Assembly (NCBI GenBank): GCA_963506915.1
Contig: CAUORE010000028.1
Location: 1 to 21,351 of the forward strand
DNA: 21,351 nucleotides
Reading direction: 5' to 3'
Origin: JABCPE02 sp963506915
GTDB taxonomy: Bacteria > Bacteroidota > Bacteroidia > Flavobacteriales > Weeksellaceae
The notes beneath the pieces were generated by a model, which saw only the letters and a program-made list of their open reading frames with translations, made no database searches and was not told the DNA's origin. Both the position numbers and the translations under genes were made by a program. How positions within the stretch are numbered: the first letter of the stretch is position 1; every line of letters starts with the position of its first letter. Positions 14,548 through 21,351 of this stretch are shown here, piece by piece.

Positions 14548-15279
14548 ATGGCAAGAGTTTTATTAGTTCTATATAGTTTGGTTTTTGTGATGCAGATCTC
14601 TGCACAGGTGAGCAGTGATGTTCATACACATAGAGGGAACCAGAGTTTTGAGAAAGGAGACTTTGATGATGCGTCGTATCATTATCTGAAAACCCTGCAG
14701 GATAAGTCAGAAGACTTCAGGGCGCAGTACAATCTGGGAAATACTCTATACAAGAAAAACCAATATTCTGATGCAGTTTCTACCTATCAAAAAGCATTAA
14801 AAAACGCAAAAACTAAAGAGCAAAAAACCGCTACTCTGTATAATTTGGGTAACGCTTATTTCAAAAATAAACAGCAAAAAGAGGCCGTAGATTCTTATAA
14901 AAAAGCCCTAAAACTAGACCCAAATAATCAAACCATCTTAAAAAATCTGCAAATCGCTCTGCAGAAAAAGGATTCCAAGCAACAACAGCAGGAACAAGAC
15001 CAGCAACAATCTCAACAACAGCAACAAAATAACGAGCAAAATAAAGGGGAAAAAGAAAATCCTATGGATATGTATGCTCCAGAAAATGACAAATTTAAAA
15101 AAGAGCAGCAAGACCACCAACAGCAAGAGGATAATTCTAACAAAGAAGAACCCAATCAGCCAAAGGAACTGGAAAAAGAACTGTTACGATACATAGAAGA
15201 ACGGGAACGAAACACAGCTAAAAGGGCTCTGGGAAAGCAGGGATATGCCCAGCCGCAGAGTAATCGTAAAGATTGGTAA
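14548..15279 (+). CDS. batC: BatC-like TPR protein with Gln-rich region
   Basis: A 243-residue exported protein. The signal peptide is MARVLLVLYSLVFVMQISA, with cleavage near residue 19. About three tetratricopeptide repeats lie between residues 25 and 135 (HRGNQSFEKGDFDDASYHYL, YNLGNTLYKKNQYSDAVSTY, YNLGNAYFKNKQQKEAVDSY). A Gln/Asn/Glu-rich, probably disordered stretch of about 60 residues starts at 145 and leads to a charged helix (ELEKELLRYIEERE). The chain ends in KDW, as do other BatC-type proteins. It should act as a periplasmic scaffold for BatB and BatD. I prefer the ATG at 14548, which gives a proper signal peptide, over the TTG at 14533, which sits in a promoter core. Its stop overlaps the batD start by one base (TAATG). 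Confidence 0.83.
   Translation: MARVLLVLYSLVFVMQISAQVSSDVHTHRGNQSFEKGDFDDASYHYLKTLQDKSEDFRAQYNLGNTLYKKNQYSDAVSTYQKALKNAKTKEQKTATLYNLGNAYFKNKQQKEAVDSYKKALKLDPNNQTILKNLQIALQKKDSKQQQQEQDQQQSQQQQQNNEQNKGEKENPMDMYAPENDKFKKEQQDHQQQEDNSNKEEPNQPKELEKELLRYIEERERNTAKRALGKQGYAQPQSNRKDW
14980..15042 (+). repeat. CAA/CAG-rich trinucleotide tract in batC
   Basis: An imperfect run of CAA and CAG codons, interrupted by GAA, GAC, TCT and AAT, encodes the Gln-rich segment starting at BatC residue 145. The codons are mixed rather than a pure microsatellite, so selection for a polar flexible linker seems more likely than slippage. On the opposite strand it creates a leucine-rich open frame that is not a gene. 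Confidence 0.7.
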
Positions 15280-16973
15280 TGAGACTGAGAGCTTACATAT
15301 TATTATTTATTCTGCCCATATTTGGATATGGACAAGTAACTCTTTTGTCCGAAACAGATACCAAAGAATACCAAGTAAGAGAACCGTTTAATTTGAGTAT
15401 TGGACTTGAAATTATCGGGGAAAACTACCAGCAGCAGTCGCCTGTGAGACTTCCTGATTTATCAAAATTTGAAATCCTCGGAAACGCTACAGAATCCGTA
15501 GCAGCCATAGATCCAGAAACAGGAAATGTGGTAAGGCAAGTTCTTTATCATCTTATTTTACAGCCTAAACATGCAGGAAAAACTAGAATAGGAAGCGCAT
15601 TGGTGCAGGTAAACGGAAAGACATACAAGTCTGAGCCGTTTGAAATTTTGGTGAGAGACGGGAAACGAAAACATGATGCATGGGGTAGAAGTGTTTCTAT
15701 GATTATGGAGGTTTTAGATAAGGATGTTTATCAAAATCAGCCAGTTAATGTGGTTTTAAAACTAAAAGCAAATCCTCATAATTATCAAGATTTTAGAAAA
15801 GTAAATCATATAAAACTTCCTCAGAATACAAAAAAAATCCATACTGTAAATCTAAAGAGAGAAGATATAGAGATAGATAAAAGTGATGAAATGGCGATGC
15901 AGGTGATAGCCTCATTCGTGGTTGTCCCAGAGAGGGAAGGAAACTTCTTCGTATCTCCTGCAACAGCGCTGTTTAATGAAGAAAAAATATTATCCAATCC
16001 GCTTAGAATTCATGTAAAAAAACTTCCTGAAGGCGCGCCGAGTAGTTTTAAAAATGCAGTAGGAAAGTTTGATTTAAAAGTAGAAATTCCTAAGGAAGAA
16101 GTGGAAATAAATCAGCCTATGGATGTCTTCGTAAGGCTGAAAGGAAAAGGAAATATAGCAGATATAGAACTTCCAAAAATTGTAGAATCAAATGATTATA
16201 CAGTCCTTAAGCCAAATCAAAAAATAGACATTAAAGAATCTGAATTCTCTGGTGAGAAAACAGACCACTATGTGATTATCCCTAAAAAAGAAGGGGAAAT
16301 CACCATTCGCTACGAAAATTTTGCTTATTTCGATATTGATGAAAAACAATATCAAACTATAGATTCAGACAATATAAAAATATTATCATTGTCCAAAGAT
16401 GCTATGGATTCTCCGAAATCCACTCTAAATAAAGTAATGGATGATACAGGGCATATTCTGAAAAAAGTAAATCTCCTGCCAGTTTCAGAAGAGGAAGATG
16501 AAGCAGAAACCTTTGATTTTGGGAAATTAGCAGGAATAGGACTTCTTGTGTTTGGTTCTCTTTTGGCGATTTATTTCTTTACATTTAGAAAAAAGAAGCC
16601 TAAACAATGGAATAATGCACAATCAGATAATAAAATAACGACCATCGCTGAAACCGAAGAATTATTAAAAGAAAATATTTCTATCGGGAAAGAATACTAT
16701 TTCGGAGCAATAAAAAATGCGGTGGAAAAAGGAGATTCTGCAAGTTTCTTTGAAAATTATCAAGAACTCCACGAAGAGACTGAAAATCAAATAAAAAGGC
16801 TAAAAAACCAAACCATTTTAGAGTTTTTAGAAAAAACAGAAAGTTCTGATTTTGCGCAGGATTTTGAGAAATTTAGGACTGAAATACAGGAGGCAAAATA
16901 CGCTCCTGTTCATGGGGATTTATATGAATTCTATAATGACATCGTCAAATTTTACACTAAAATTATGGAATAG
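15279..16973 (+). CDS. batD: BatD-like membrane protein
   Basis: A 564-residue BatD-family protein ('oxygen tolerance' family). The signal peptide is MRLRAYILLFILPIFGYG, ending near residue 18. A large periplasmic beta-rich part follows, with Ig-like repeats: YQVREPFNLSIGLE (about 31-44), KDVYQNQPVNVVLKLKA (about 148-164), and EEVEINQPMDVFVRLKGKGNI (about 273-293). A single transmembrane helix lies at about 418-435 (LAGIGLLVFGSLLAIYFF), and a charged helical cytoplasmic tail of about 125 residues completes the chain. The start ATG shares a base with the batC stop, indicating translational coupling; an in-frame TTG six bases earlier is unlikely. It probably bridges BatB/BatC in the envelope to something in the cytoplasm. 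No enzyme motif is visible. Confidence 0.85.
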   Translation: MRLRAYILLFILPIFGYGQVTLLSETDTKEYQVREPFNLSIGLEIIGENYQQQSPVRLPDLSKFEILGNATESVAAIDPETGNVVRQVLYHLILQPKHAGKTRIGSALVQVNGKTYKSEPFEILVRDGKRKHDAWGRSVSMIMEVLDKDVYQNQPVNVVLKLKANPHNYQDFRKVNHIKLPQNTKKIHTVNLKREDIEIDKSDEMAMQVIASFVVVPEREGNFFVSPATALFNEEKILSNPLRIHVKKLPEGAPSSFKNAVGKFDLKVEIPKEEVEINQPMDVFVRLKGKGNIADIELPKIVESNDYTVLKPNQKIDIKESEFSGEKTDHYVIIPKKEGEITIRYENFAYFDIDEKQYQTIDSDNIKILSLSKDAMDSPKSTLNKVMDDTGHILKKVNLLPVSEEEDEAETFDFGKLAGIGLLVFGSLLAIYFFTFRKKKPKQWNNAQSDNKITTIAETEELLKENISIGKEYYFGAIKNAVEKGDSASFFENYQELHEETENQIKRLKNQTILEFLEKTESSDFAQDFEKFRTEIQEAKYAPVHGDLYEFYNDIVKFYTKIME

Positions 16974-16987
16974 TTAAAAAATATTCA

Positions 16988-16995
16988 TATTTTTG
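16988..16995 (+). promoter_or_regulatory. Weak candidate -7 element before the MarC-family gene
   Basis: TATTTTTG matches TAnnTTTG, 22 bases before the ATG at 17018 in the 44-base gap after batD. In such T-rich sequence this could be chance, and no -33 TTG is present. Confidence 0.3.
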
Positions 16996-17017
16996 AGAAA
17001 TTTTTAAAAACTAATCT

Positions 17018-17620
17018 ATGCTAGAGTCTATCTCATTTGACGAAATTATTACATGTTTTTTGGTTTTATTTGCCATTATTGATGCTATTGGTTCTATTCC
17101 TATTTTCGTGAGTTTAAGGAAAAAATTTGGAAAAATAGAATCCGAAAAAGCGACCATTGTAGCTACAGGGATTATGCTCTCTTTTTTATTTTTGGGGGAT
17201 AAATTGTTGAAAGTCATAGGATTAGATATCAACTCTTTTGCTATCGCTGGTGCTTTCGTTGTTTTCATCATTGCATTAGAAATGATATTGGGGATAGATA
17301 TTCATAAAAACGAAGAAATGCAAGCAGCTTCTATCATTCCTATCGCGTTTCCTTTGGTGGCGGGAGCAGGTTCCCTTACAGCAACGCTTTCGCTTCGTGC
17401 AAATTATCATGTTATCAATATTGTCATTGCTATTTTGCTCAACATGCTATTTGTTTACATTATTTTAAAATCATCTGACTTTTTGTCCAAAAAAATAAAC
17501 GAAGGGACACTTATGGTTCTCAAAAAAGCATTTGGTATAATTTTGTTAGCAATTTCCATTAAAATGTTTATGGCTAATTTAGTTCAGCTGATAAACACTT
17601 TTTCTAACCAAATAAATTAG
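17018..17620 (+). CDS. MarC-family integral membrane protein
   Basis: A 200-residue polytopic inner-membrane protein of the MarC/UPF0056 family, with about six hydrophobic segments. The first helix region reads LVLFAIIDAIGSIPIF, a version of the family's 'aiiDPiG..PiF' signature with Ala in place of Pro. The middle contains ALEMILGI, and IIPIAFPLVAGAGSLTATLSL matches the conserved 'P.a.P.iaGPG.I' loop, with Ala for Pro. The length is normal for the family (about 200-220). Despite the name, MarC proteins have no proven role in multiple antibiotic resistance and their substrate is unknown. The gene is six codons' distance or less from its neighbours and runs 5 bases from the DUF493 gene, so the two are likely cotranscribed. 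Confidence 0.88.
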   Translation: MLESISFDEIITCFLVLFAIIDAIGSIPIFVSLRKKFGKIESEKATIVATGIMLSFLFLGDKLLKVIGLDINSFAIAGAFVVFIIALEMILGIDIHKNEEMQAASIIPIAFPLVAGAGSLTATLSLRANYHVINIVIAILLNMLFVYIILKSSDFLSKKINEGTLMVLKKAFGIILLAISIKMFMANLVQLINTFSNQIN

Positions 17621-17625
17621 AATAA

Positions 17626-17916
17626 ATGGAACAAACCAATAAAGTAGAAGAATTTTATAAAAAACTGAGAATCAATTTAGAAGAACATCATAATTTCCCA
17701 GAAAATTATCTCTATAAATTCATTCTTATCAACGATAGCGAGAGACTTGCCGAGATTTACAGAATATTTGATGGTTTAGAATACAGCATCACAACTAAAG
17801 AAAGCAGTAATGGCAAATACATAAGTTGTAGTATTTCCTGCTTCGTTTTGGATGCAGATCATGTAATCCGACTTTACAAAGAAGTGGCCAAAATAGATGG
17901 CGTTATCATGCTGTAA
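17626..17916 (+). CDS. DUF493 (YbeD-like) small protein
   Basis: A 96-residue soluble protein of the DUF493/UPF0250 family, the family of E. coli YbeD. The markers are FPENYLYKFI (about 19-28), then SSNGKYISCSISCFV (about 60-74), DADHVIRLYKEVAKIDGVIML to the end. This matches YbeD's 'FP..f.yKv', 'SskGnY.SvSi', 'ie.vetLYeel.kid.V'. The fold is a ferredoxin-like alpha/beta sandwich resembling ACT-type regulatory domains; the function is not known. It starts 5 bases after the MarC-family stop. In many proteobacteria the homologue sits by lipB, which is not the case here. Confidence 0.85.
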   Translation: MEQTNKVEEFYKKLRINLEEHHNFPENYLYKFILINDSERLAEIYRIFDGLEYSITTKESSNGKYISCSISCFVLDADHVIRLYKEVAKIDGVIML

Positions 17917-17933
17917 ATCCTCATAAAAACCCA

Positions 17934-17964
17934 TTGTTTAGTACCAAGTTATTTATTATCTTTG
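17934..17964 (+). promoter_or_regulatory. Promoter of the unassigned membrane protein gene
   Basis: TTG (17934-17936), a 20-base spacer and TATCTTTG (17957-17964) match the Bacteroidota -33/-7 promoter in both boxes and spacing. The ATG at 17983 follows 18 bases later. This makes the 17983-18942 gene an independent transcription unit. Confidence 0.75.
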
Positions 17965-17982
17965 TTTTAAAAATAAAAAATA

Positions 17983-18942
17983 ATGGAAAATCTAAACAAT
18001 GAAAATCAAGAAAATCAAGAGCAGAAAAACGATGAGATAAAAATCTCTAAAAGGTCTCTGTATATCGCTTTTTCTATCATAGGAGCGCTGATTTTGGGAG
18101 TGAGTGGGTATTTTGTTTTCTTTGGTAAAAACAAGGATGCAGAAAAAGTGGTTCCTCAGAATGATTCAGCCCTAGTGCATAAAGATTCAGCAAAAGTAGC
18201 CAAAAAAGACTCATTATCAGATGAGTATGATGGGGAATATGACCCATATACTTCGTATAAAGTAATCAGTAATACTCTTACCTTGCCAAATGGTCAAAAA
18301 CTAAATTTTGGTGATGAGGTGTATCTGGATGAGGAAAAATCCTCTTCTGGAAACAGCATTATCTATCTGAACAATCCGCATAAAGTCCCTAGCACCAAGC
18401 AGTATCCTATTTCAGTAGATGATGAGGTTTTGATAGATTCTTATAGTTTTACAGAGTTCAAAAATAGTTTTTCACTTCCTCCATTTTCCTCACTTCCTCC
18501 AGGGGTGAAAAAAGTGATTTTGGAGGCTGATGGCTATCATGATGGTAGAACTTATAATGTTACTCAGAATGCAGACCGTGCCAAATCTACGCTTAGCACA
18601 GGGGATTTTGATGGGGATGGGGTGAAGGATTATGCTGTAATTTTGGATGATAATGAAGGGCAGGTGAGCAGATTGGTTATCATTAGCATAAATAAAGTCA
18701 CTAAAAAACCTTATGTAAGTTTTGCAGAAAATTATAATGACAAGCTGAAACTAAAATCCTTTTCTAAAGGAGCATCTATCTATATGAATAGCTCTTCTTT
18801 CATAAAAGCTCCTCGTGATGGGGTTCTTATCAGTAATGAAGTAGAAGGTTTGGTTGTAATCTATGATACTAATGCTCAGAAATATAAAACCTATGAGCAG
18901 CAGCCAATAGCCACTGCCGATTCAGACTATGTAGAAGAATAA
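17983..18942 (+). CDS. Unassigned single-pass membrane protein with a DxDxDG loop
   Basis: I do not recognise this 319-residue protein. The first 25 residues are Asn/Gln/Glu-rich and cytoplasmic by charge. A transmembrane helix follows at about 26-47 (YIAFSIIGALILGVSGYFVFF), then a polar Lys/Asp/Ser-rich linker (48-90). The extracytoplasmic part from about 91 has short beta strands (LTLPNGQKLNFGDEVYLDEE, perhaps SH3-like), a Pro/Ser-rich loop (SLPPFSSLPPGV, 164-175) and a calcium-loop-like DFDGDGVKDY (208-217) of the kind in FG-GAP/VCBS repeats and dockerins. A C-terminal beta segment follows (DGVLISNEVEGLVVIYD, 279-295). There is no cysteine and no enzyme signature. It has its own promoter and a downstream terminator, so it is monocistronic. 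A cell-envelope or stress role is possible but unproven. Confidence 0.75.
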   Translation: MENLNNENQENQEQKNDEIKISKRSLYIAFSIIGALILGVSGYFVFFGKNKDAEKVVPQNDSALVHKDSAKVAKKDSLSDEYDGEYDPYTSYKVISNTLTLPNGQKLNFGDEVYLDEEKSSSGNSIIYLNNPHKVPSTKQYPISVDDEVLIDSYSFTEFKNSFSLPPFSSLPPGVKKVILEADGYHDGRTYNVTQNADRAKSTLSTGDFDGDGVKDYAVILDDNEGQVSRLVIISINKVTKKPYVSFAENYNDKLKLKSFSKGASIYMNSSSFIKAPRDGVLISNEVEGLVVIYDTNAQKYKTYEQQPIATADSDYVEE

Positions 18943-18966
18943 TTTTTAAATATTTAATATTAAAAT

Positions 18967-19003
18967 AAAAAACTAACCTCCATTTTTAGAAGGTTAGTTT
19001 TTT
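18967..19003. terminator. Bidirectional terminator between the unassigned gene and the MBOAT gene
   Basis: A 13-bp stem (AAAAAACTAACCT 18967-18979 with AGGTTAGTTTTTT 18991-19003) has an 11-base loop, with an A-run on the left and a T-run on the right. It can terminate the plus-strand gene ending at 18942 and the minus-strand SGNH-MBOAT operon ending at 19027. Confidence 0.85.
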
Positions 19004-19026
19004 TATTGCGTTTTTATGTTTTTTAA

Positions 19027-20688
19027 TTAGAATTGTAAGTAAATAGGCATTACTTGTTCCGCAGATTTGAAATATCCATAAAGAATCAAAAACAGGAAGA
19101 AAACCAAAATATAGACTATCATAGGAATGGTTTTGGTTCTTGCGATTACTTTATCAGCCAGATTATCAGGAACTAAATGTAAAACCATCGCTGCTAAAAT
19201 CATCCATACTACGCCTTTATAATTATCATAAAAAGGACCAAATACGCTGATATCAAAGTTGTTAAAGATTTGATAAATCATCGTTTTAGCAATTTCTAAA
19301 TCTTCAGCTTTAAAGAAAATCCAAGCAAAACAAACAAAATGGAAAGTCAAAATACCAGATATGATTTTGTAAATTCGGCTTTGGTTAAAGGCTGAAAAGC
19401 TTTTATCAGTCAGCAGCATCCATATTTTATGAATACCAAGTCCCACGCCGTGGATAGCTCCCCAGATGATGAAATTCCAGCTGGCTCCGTGCCAAAATCC
19501 TCCCAAAAGCATGGTAGTCAATAGGTTAAAGTTGGCCGCAATTCCGCTAGTTTTTCTTGTGATTAAGGCTGGAATTATAAAAATTAATAATAAAACTGCA
19601 GAAACCACTGCTGCCCAAAGATTGGATAAGTGGAACAGCTCTACTCCCATGATGAAAGAACCCACTAGGAATCCTCCCACAAAAATGAAAGAAGCCACAG
19701 AGAAATTTCTGTTTCCTCCTAATGGAATATAGAGATAGTCTTTCAGCCATGTAGATAGAGAAATATGCCATCTTCTCCAGAATTCTGTGATGTTTAAACT
19801 CTGATATGGCGACATGAAGTTAGGAGGGATTTTGAAGCCAAGCCAAAGCGCGATACCTATGGCAATCTCACTATAACCACTAAAATCACAATAAATCACC
19901 ATCGCATAGCCATAGACTGCCATCAGGTTTTCTACACCCGTGTGCAGCGCAGGATTATCAAACATATAATCCACCATATTTAGGGTGATGTAGTCTGATA
20001 TAACCAATTTTTTAATCAATCCTGAAATAATCAGGAAAAACCCTTTTGCAAAGTCGCGTTCCGAAATCACATACGGCTCGTTAATCTGCGGCACGAAATC
20101 ATGCGCACGAACGATAGGCCCCATCATCAGTTTTGGGAAAAATGCCAAGAACAAAAGATAATCAGAAAATTTATTTGCAGGCTTAAATTCTCCACGATAA
20201 ACATCTACCGTATAGCTGAGATTTTCAAAAGTATAGAACGAAATTCCTATCGGAAGAATAAGGTTCAAAGGATTGAAATTGGTATCAAATAGAGAATTAG
20301 AAATCTCGATGAAGAAATCTGTATATTTAAAATAGAAAAGCATTCCGAGGTTAAATAAAATACTCAGAACCAGCAGAAATTTTTTCCTGCTTTGGCTTTT
20401 TTCTCTATAAATGGCATTGGATAAAAAGAAATCCACCACGGCTGAAACCAGCACCAAACCGACAAACCAGCCACTCGCTTTATAGAAAAAGTAAAGTGAA
20501 AAAATGCAGAATACATATCTGCGGGCTTTATGATGATTTCTTAAAGCAAAGAATAATAAAATAAATAGTGTGAAAAAATACACGAAAAAACCATTGTTAA
20601 ACAGCAACGGGTTTTTACTATCATATAGAAACTGCTGTAGGAAAGCGTTCCAGTCAAATGTTGCAAAAAATTCTTGTAATGGTTTCAT
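19027..20688 (-). CDS. MBOAT-family O-acyltransferase (AlgI-like)
   Basis: A 553-residue polytopic inner-membrane protein of the membrane-bound O-acyltransferase family. It probably moves acetyl or other acyl groups across the membrane for transfer to a glycan. The N-terminal half has several helices and the family segments NLILPIGISFYTFENLSYTVDVYRG and FFPKLMMGPIVRA. The AlgI-like core has FWRRWHISLSTWLKDYLYIPLGG (His308) and GGFWHGASWNFIIWGAIHG, where His400 is the expected catalytic histidine. Between these two blocks about 72 residues intervene, including two hydrophobic segments (about 332-350 and 357-376). The AlgI/DltB types I know have a shorter link, so this is an added membrane hairpin. 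Its ATG abuts the TAA of the SGNH gene (TAAATG), so the two are translationally coupled. The acceptor (polysaccharide, LPS or peptidoglycan) is not evident. Confidence 0.9.
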   Translation of the reverse strand: MKPLQEFFATFDWNAFLQQFLYDSKNPLLFNNGFFVYFFTLFILLFFALRNHHKARRYVFCIFSLYFFYKASGWFVGLVLVSAVVDFFLSNAIYREKSQSRKKFLLVLSILFNLGMLFYFKYTDFFIEISNSLFDTNFNPLNLILPIGISFYTFENLSYTVDVYRGEFKPANKFSDYLLFLAFFPKLMMGPIVRAHDFVPQINEPYVISERDFAKGFFLIISGLIKKLVISDYITLNMVDYMFDNPALHTGVENLMAVYGYAMVIYCDFSGYSEIAIGIALWLGFKIPPNFMSPYQSLNITEFWRRWHISLSTWLKDYLYIPLGGNRNFSVASFIFVGGFLVGSFIMGVELFHLSNLWAAVVSAVLLLIFIIPALITRKTSGIAANFNLLTTMLLGGFWHGASWNFIIWGAIHGVGLGIHKIWMLLTDKSFSAFNQSRIYKIISGILTFHFVCFAWIFFKAEDLEIAKTMIYQIFNNFDISVFGPFYDNYKGVVWMILAAMVLHLVPDNLADKVIARTKTIPMIVYILVFFLFLILYGYFKSAEQVMPIYLQF

Positions 20689-21351
20689 TTATTTTCGTTT
20701 GTATTTTTTGTAGTCTTGGATGAGTGCATTGTATATTTTTTCGGCTAAAACCTCTGCACCTTTTCCATTAGGATGGATGTAGTCTTTATTTGCCAGTGGC
20801 GGACTTTGTGTAGCCCATCTTACGATAGAGTTTTCGCCACCCATGGATTCGAATTGGTTATAAAATGCCATTTTGTTATCAAAAGCAAGTTTTGCTTGGG
20901 TTTGTATCAGATTAGGAATACCGATGGCTGTTTTGTATTCTCCACCATATCTAAAAGCCCTGTCAGCGGTACTTACCAGCAAGAAATCAGTTTTAGGAAA
21001 TGCATTTCGCATTTTGCTCAGTATAGGCTGCATCATTTTTTCATAGTGAGAATAGTTAGTGTCTTTTGGTCTGAATAAAAGGTTTACACCATACTGAAAT
21101 ACAATCAAATCATAAGGATTGGCTTCCTGAATTGATTTCAAGAATTCTTCATTTATTTTGCTAAGTTCCACACCTGTGATTCCTCGGAATGAAAAATTAT
21201 CCAAAATTATCCCATTTTCAGATTCAAAACCAATTCCGAATATCGGTAATGAAGATGTTTTAGATCTTATTTTTAGAGTGTTATCGGTGTTATCAACTAA
21301 TATTTTTCTATTAACCAAATGATTTCCCTGTAATGTGTGTTCCATTCCATC
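20689..21351 (-). CDS. SGNH/GDSL-family hydrolase or acyltransferase, 5' end outside the window
   Basis: The frame is open to the window edge (two codons precede the first Met, DGMEHT), so the N-terminal part, including the expected catalytic serine block, is cut off; about 220 residues remain. Visible features fit the SGNH fold: DLIVFQYGVNLLF with Gly-x-Asn (block III, GVN), PKTDFLLVSTADRAF, and the C-terminal block DYIHPNGKGAEVLAEKIY with Asp and His three residues apart (block V dyad). The family includes GDSL esterases and the AlgX/AlgJ/PatB-type O-acetyltransferases that work with MBOAT proteins. The MBOAT gene follows with no gap, supporting a periplasmic acyl-transfer or deacylation role on the same glycan. 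The first Met in the window is probably not the true start. Confidence 0.85.
   Translation of the reverse strand, partial: DGMEHTLQGNHLVNRKILVDNTDNTLKIRSKTSSLPIFGIGFESENGIILDNFSFRGITGVELSKINEEFLKSIQEANPYDLIVFQYGVNLLFRPKDTNYSHYEKMMQPILSKMRNAFPKTDFLLVSTADRAFRYGGEYKTAIGIPNLIQTQAKLAFDNKMAFYNQFESMGGENSIVRWATQSPPLANKDYIHPNGKGAEVLAEKIYNALIQDYKKYKRK

Noticed and set aside
14938..15126. Leucine-rich open frame on the minus strand that looks like a membrane peptide
   Set aside because: It is the antisense image of the CAA/CAG tract in batC (TTG/CTG read as Leu); it has no promoter and lies wholly inside a well-supported gene.
1..21351. Search for tRNA or rRNA genes, CRISPR repeats, insertion-sequence ends, attachment sites, phage genes and toxin-antitoxin pairs
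   Set aside because: Nothing seen; the space is filled by ordinary housekeeping and envelope genes and all gaps are under 200 bases, without direct-repeat arrays or long terminal inverted repeats.

Overview
The window is chromosomal DNA from a member of the Bacteroidota, most likely class Flavobacteriia and, from the feel of the protein sequences, the Chryseobacterium/Riemerella group (Weeksellaceae); the family-level placement is inference. The support is: AT-rich DNA; start codons without Shine-Dalgarno sequences; promoter cores of the Bacteroidota type (TAnnTTTG, sometimes with TTG about 20 bases upstream); the rpsF-rpsR-rplI gene order; a batB-batC-batD aerotolerance cluster; and an LptC lipoprotein next to an 'SPYxxYGIG' outer-membrane protein. 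Twenty protein genes fill the window almost without gaps. No intergenic stretch exceeds 300 bases. I see no tRNA, rRNA, CRISPR array, insertion sequence, integrase or phage gene.

Layout. Bases 1-1984 (+) carry the end of cysD and all of cysN, the two subunits of ATP sulfurylase. Bases 2052-3926 (-) hold an outer-membrane barrel protein followed by lptC. holB (+, 4051-5166) encodes the clamp-loader delta' subunit. The ribosomal operon rpsF-rpsR-rplI lies on the minus strand (6410-5216). Next on the minus strand is a two-gene M16 zinc-protease operon (9934-6577). Its upstream gene has the HxxEH zinc site. Its downstream gene lacks that site but has the Arg/Tyr pair, so the two look like complementary halves of one periplasmic heterodimer. 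Divergent from it, a long plus-strand run begins: a UvrD/PcrA helicase, pfkA, batB, batC, batD, a MarC-family membrane protein, a DUF493 protein and an unassigned single-pass membrane protein (to 18942). The window closes with a minus-strand SGNH hydrolase (5' end outside the window) and an MBOAT O-acyltransferase, which together look like a polysaccharide O-acetylation module.

Working together. CysDN feeds sulfate assimilation. LptC, and possibly the barrel beside it, serve the outer membrane. BatB/C/D form an envelope complex with a MIDAS-containing VWA protein, a TPR protein and a large membrane-anchored protein. The SGNH/MBOAT pair probably moves acyl groups onto an extracytoplasmic glycan. 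Rho-independent hairpins separate the convergent units at 2005-2028, 5166-5195 and 18967-19003, and one more ends the M16 operon at 6533-6558.

I did not find a clearly new system. The points most worth a second look are the M16 pair with its LolA-like C-terminal extension, the shortened bat cluster joined to pfkA with an internal promoter before batC, the unassigned 319-residue protein with a DxDxDG loop, the delta' subunit without zinc cysteines, and an extra membrane hairpin in the MBOAT protein.
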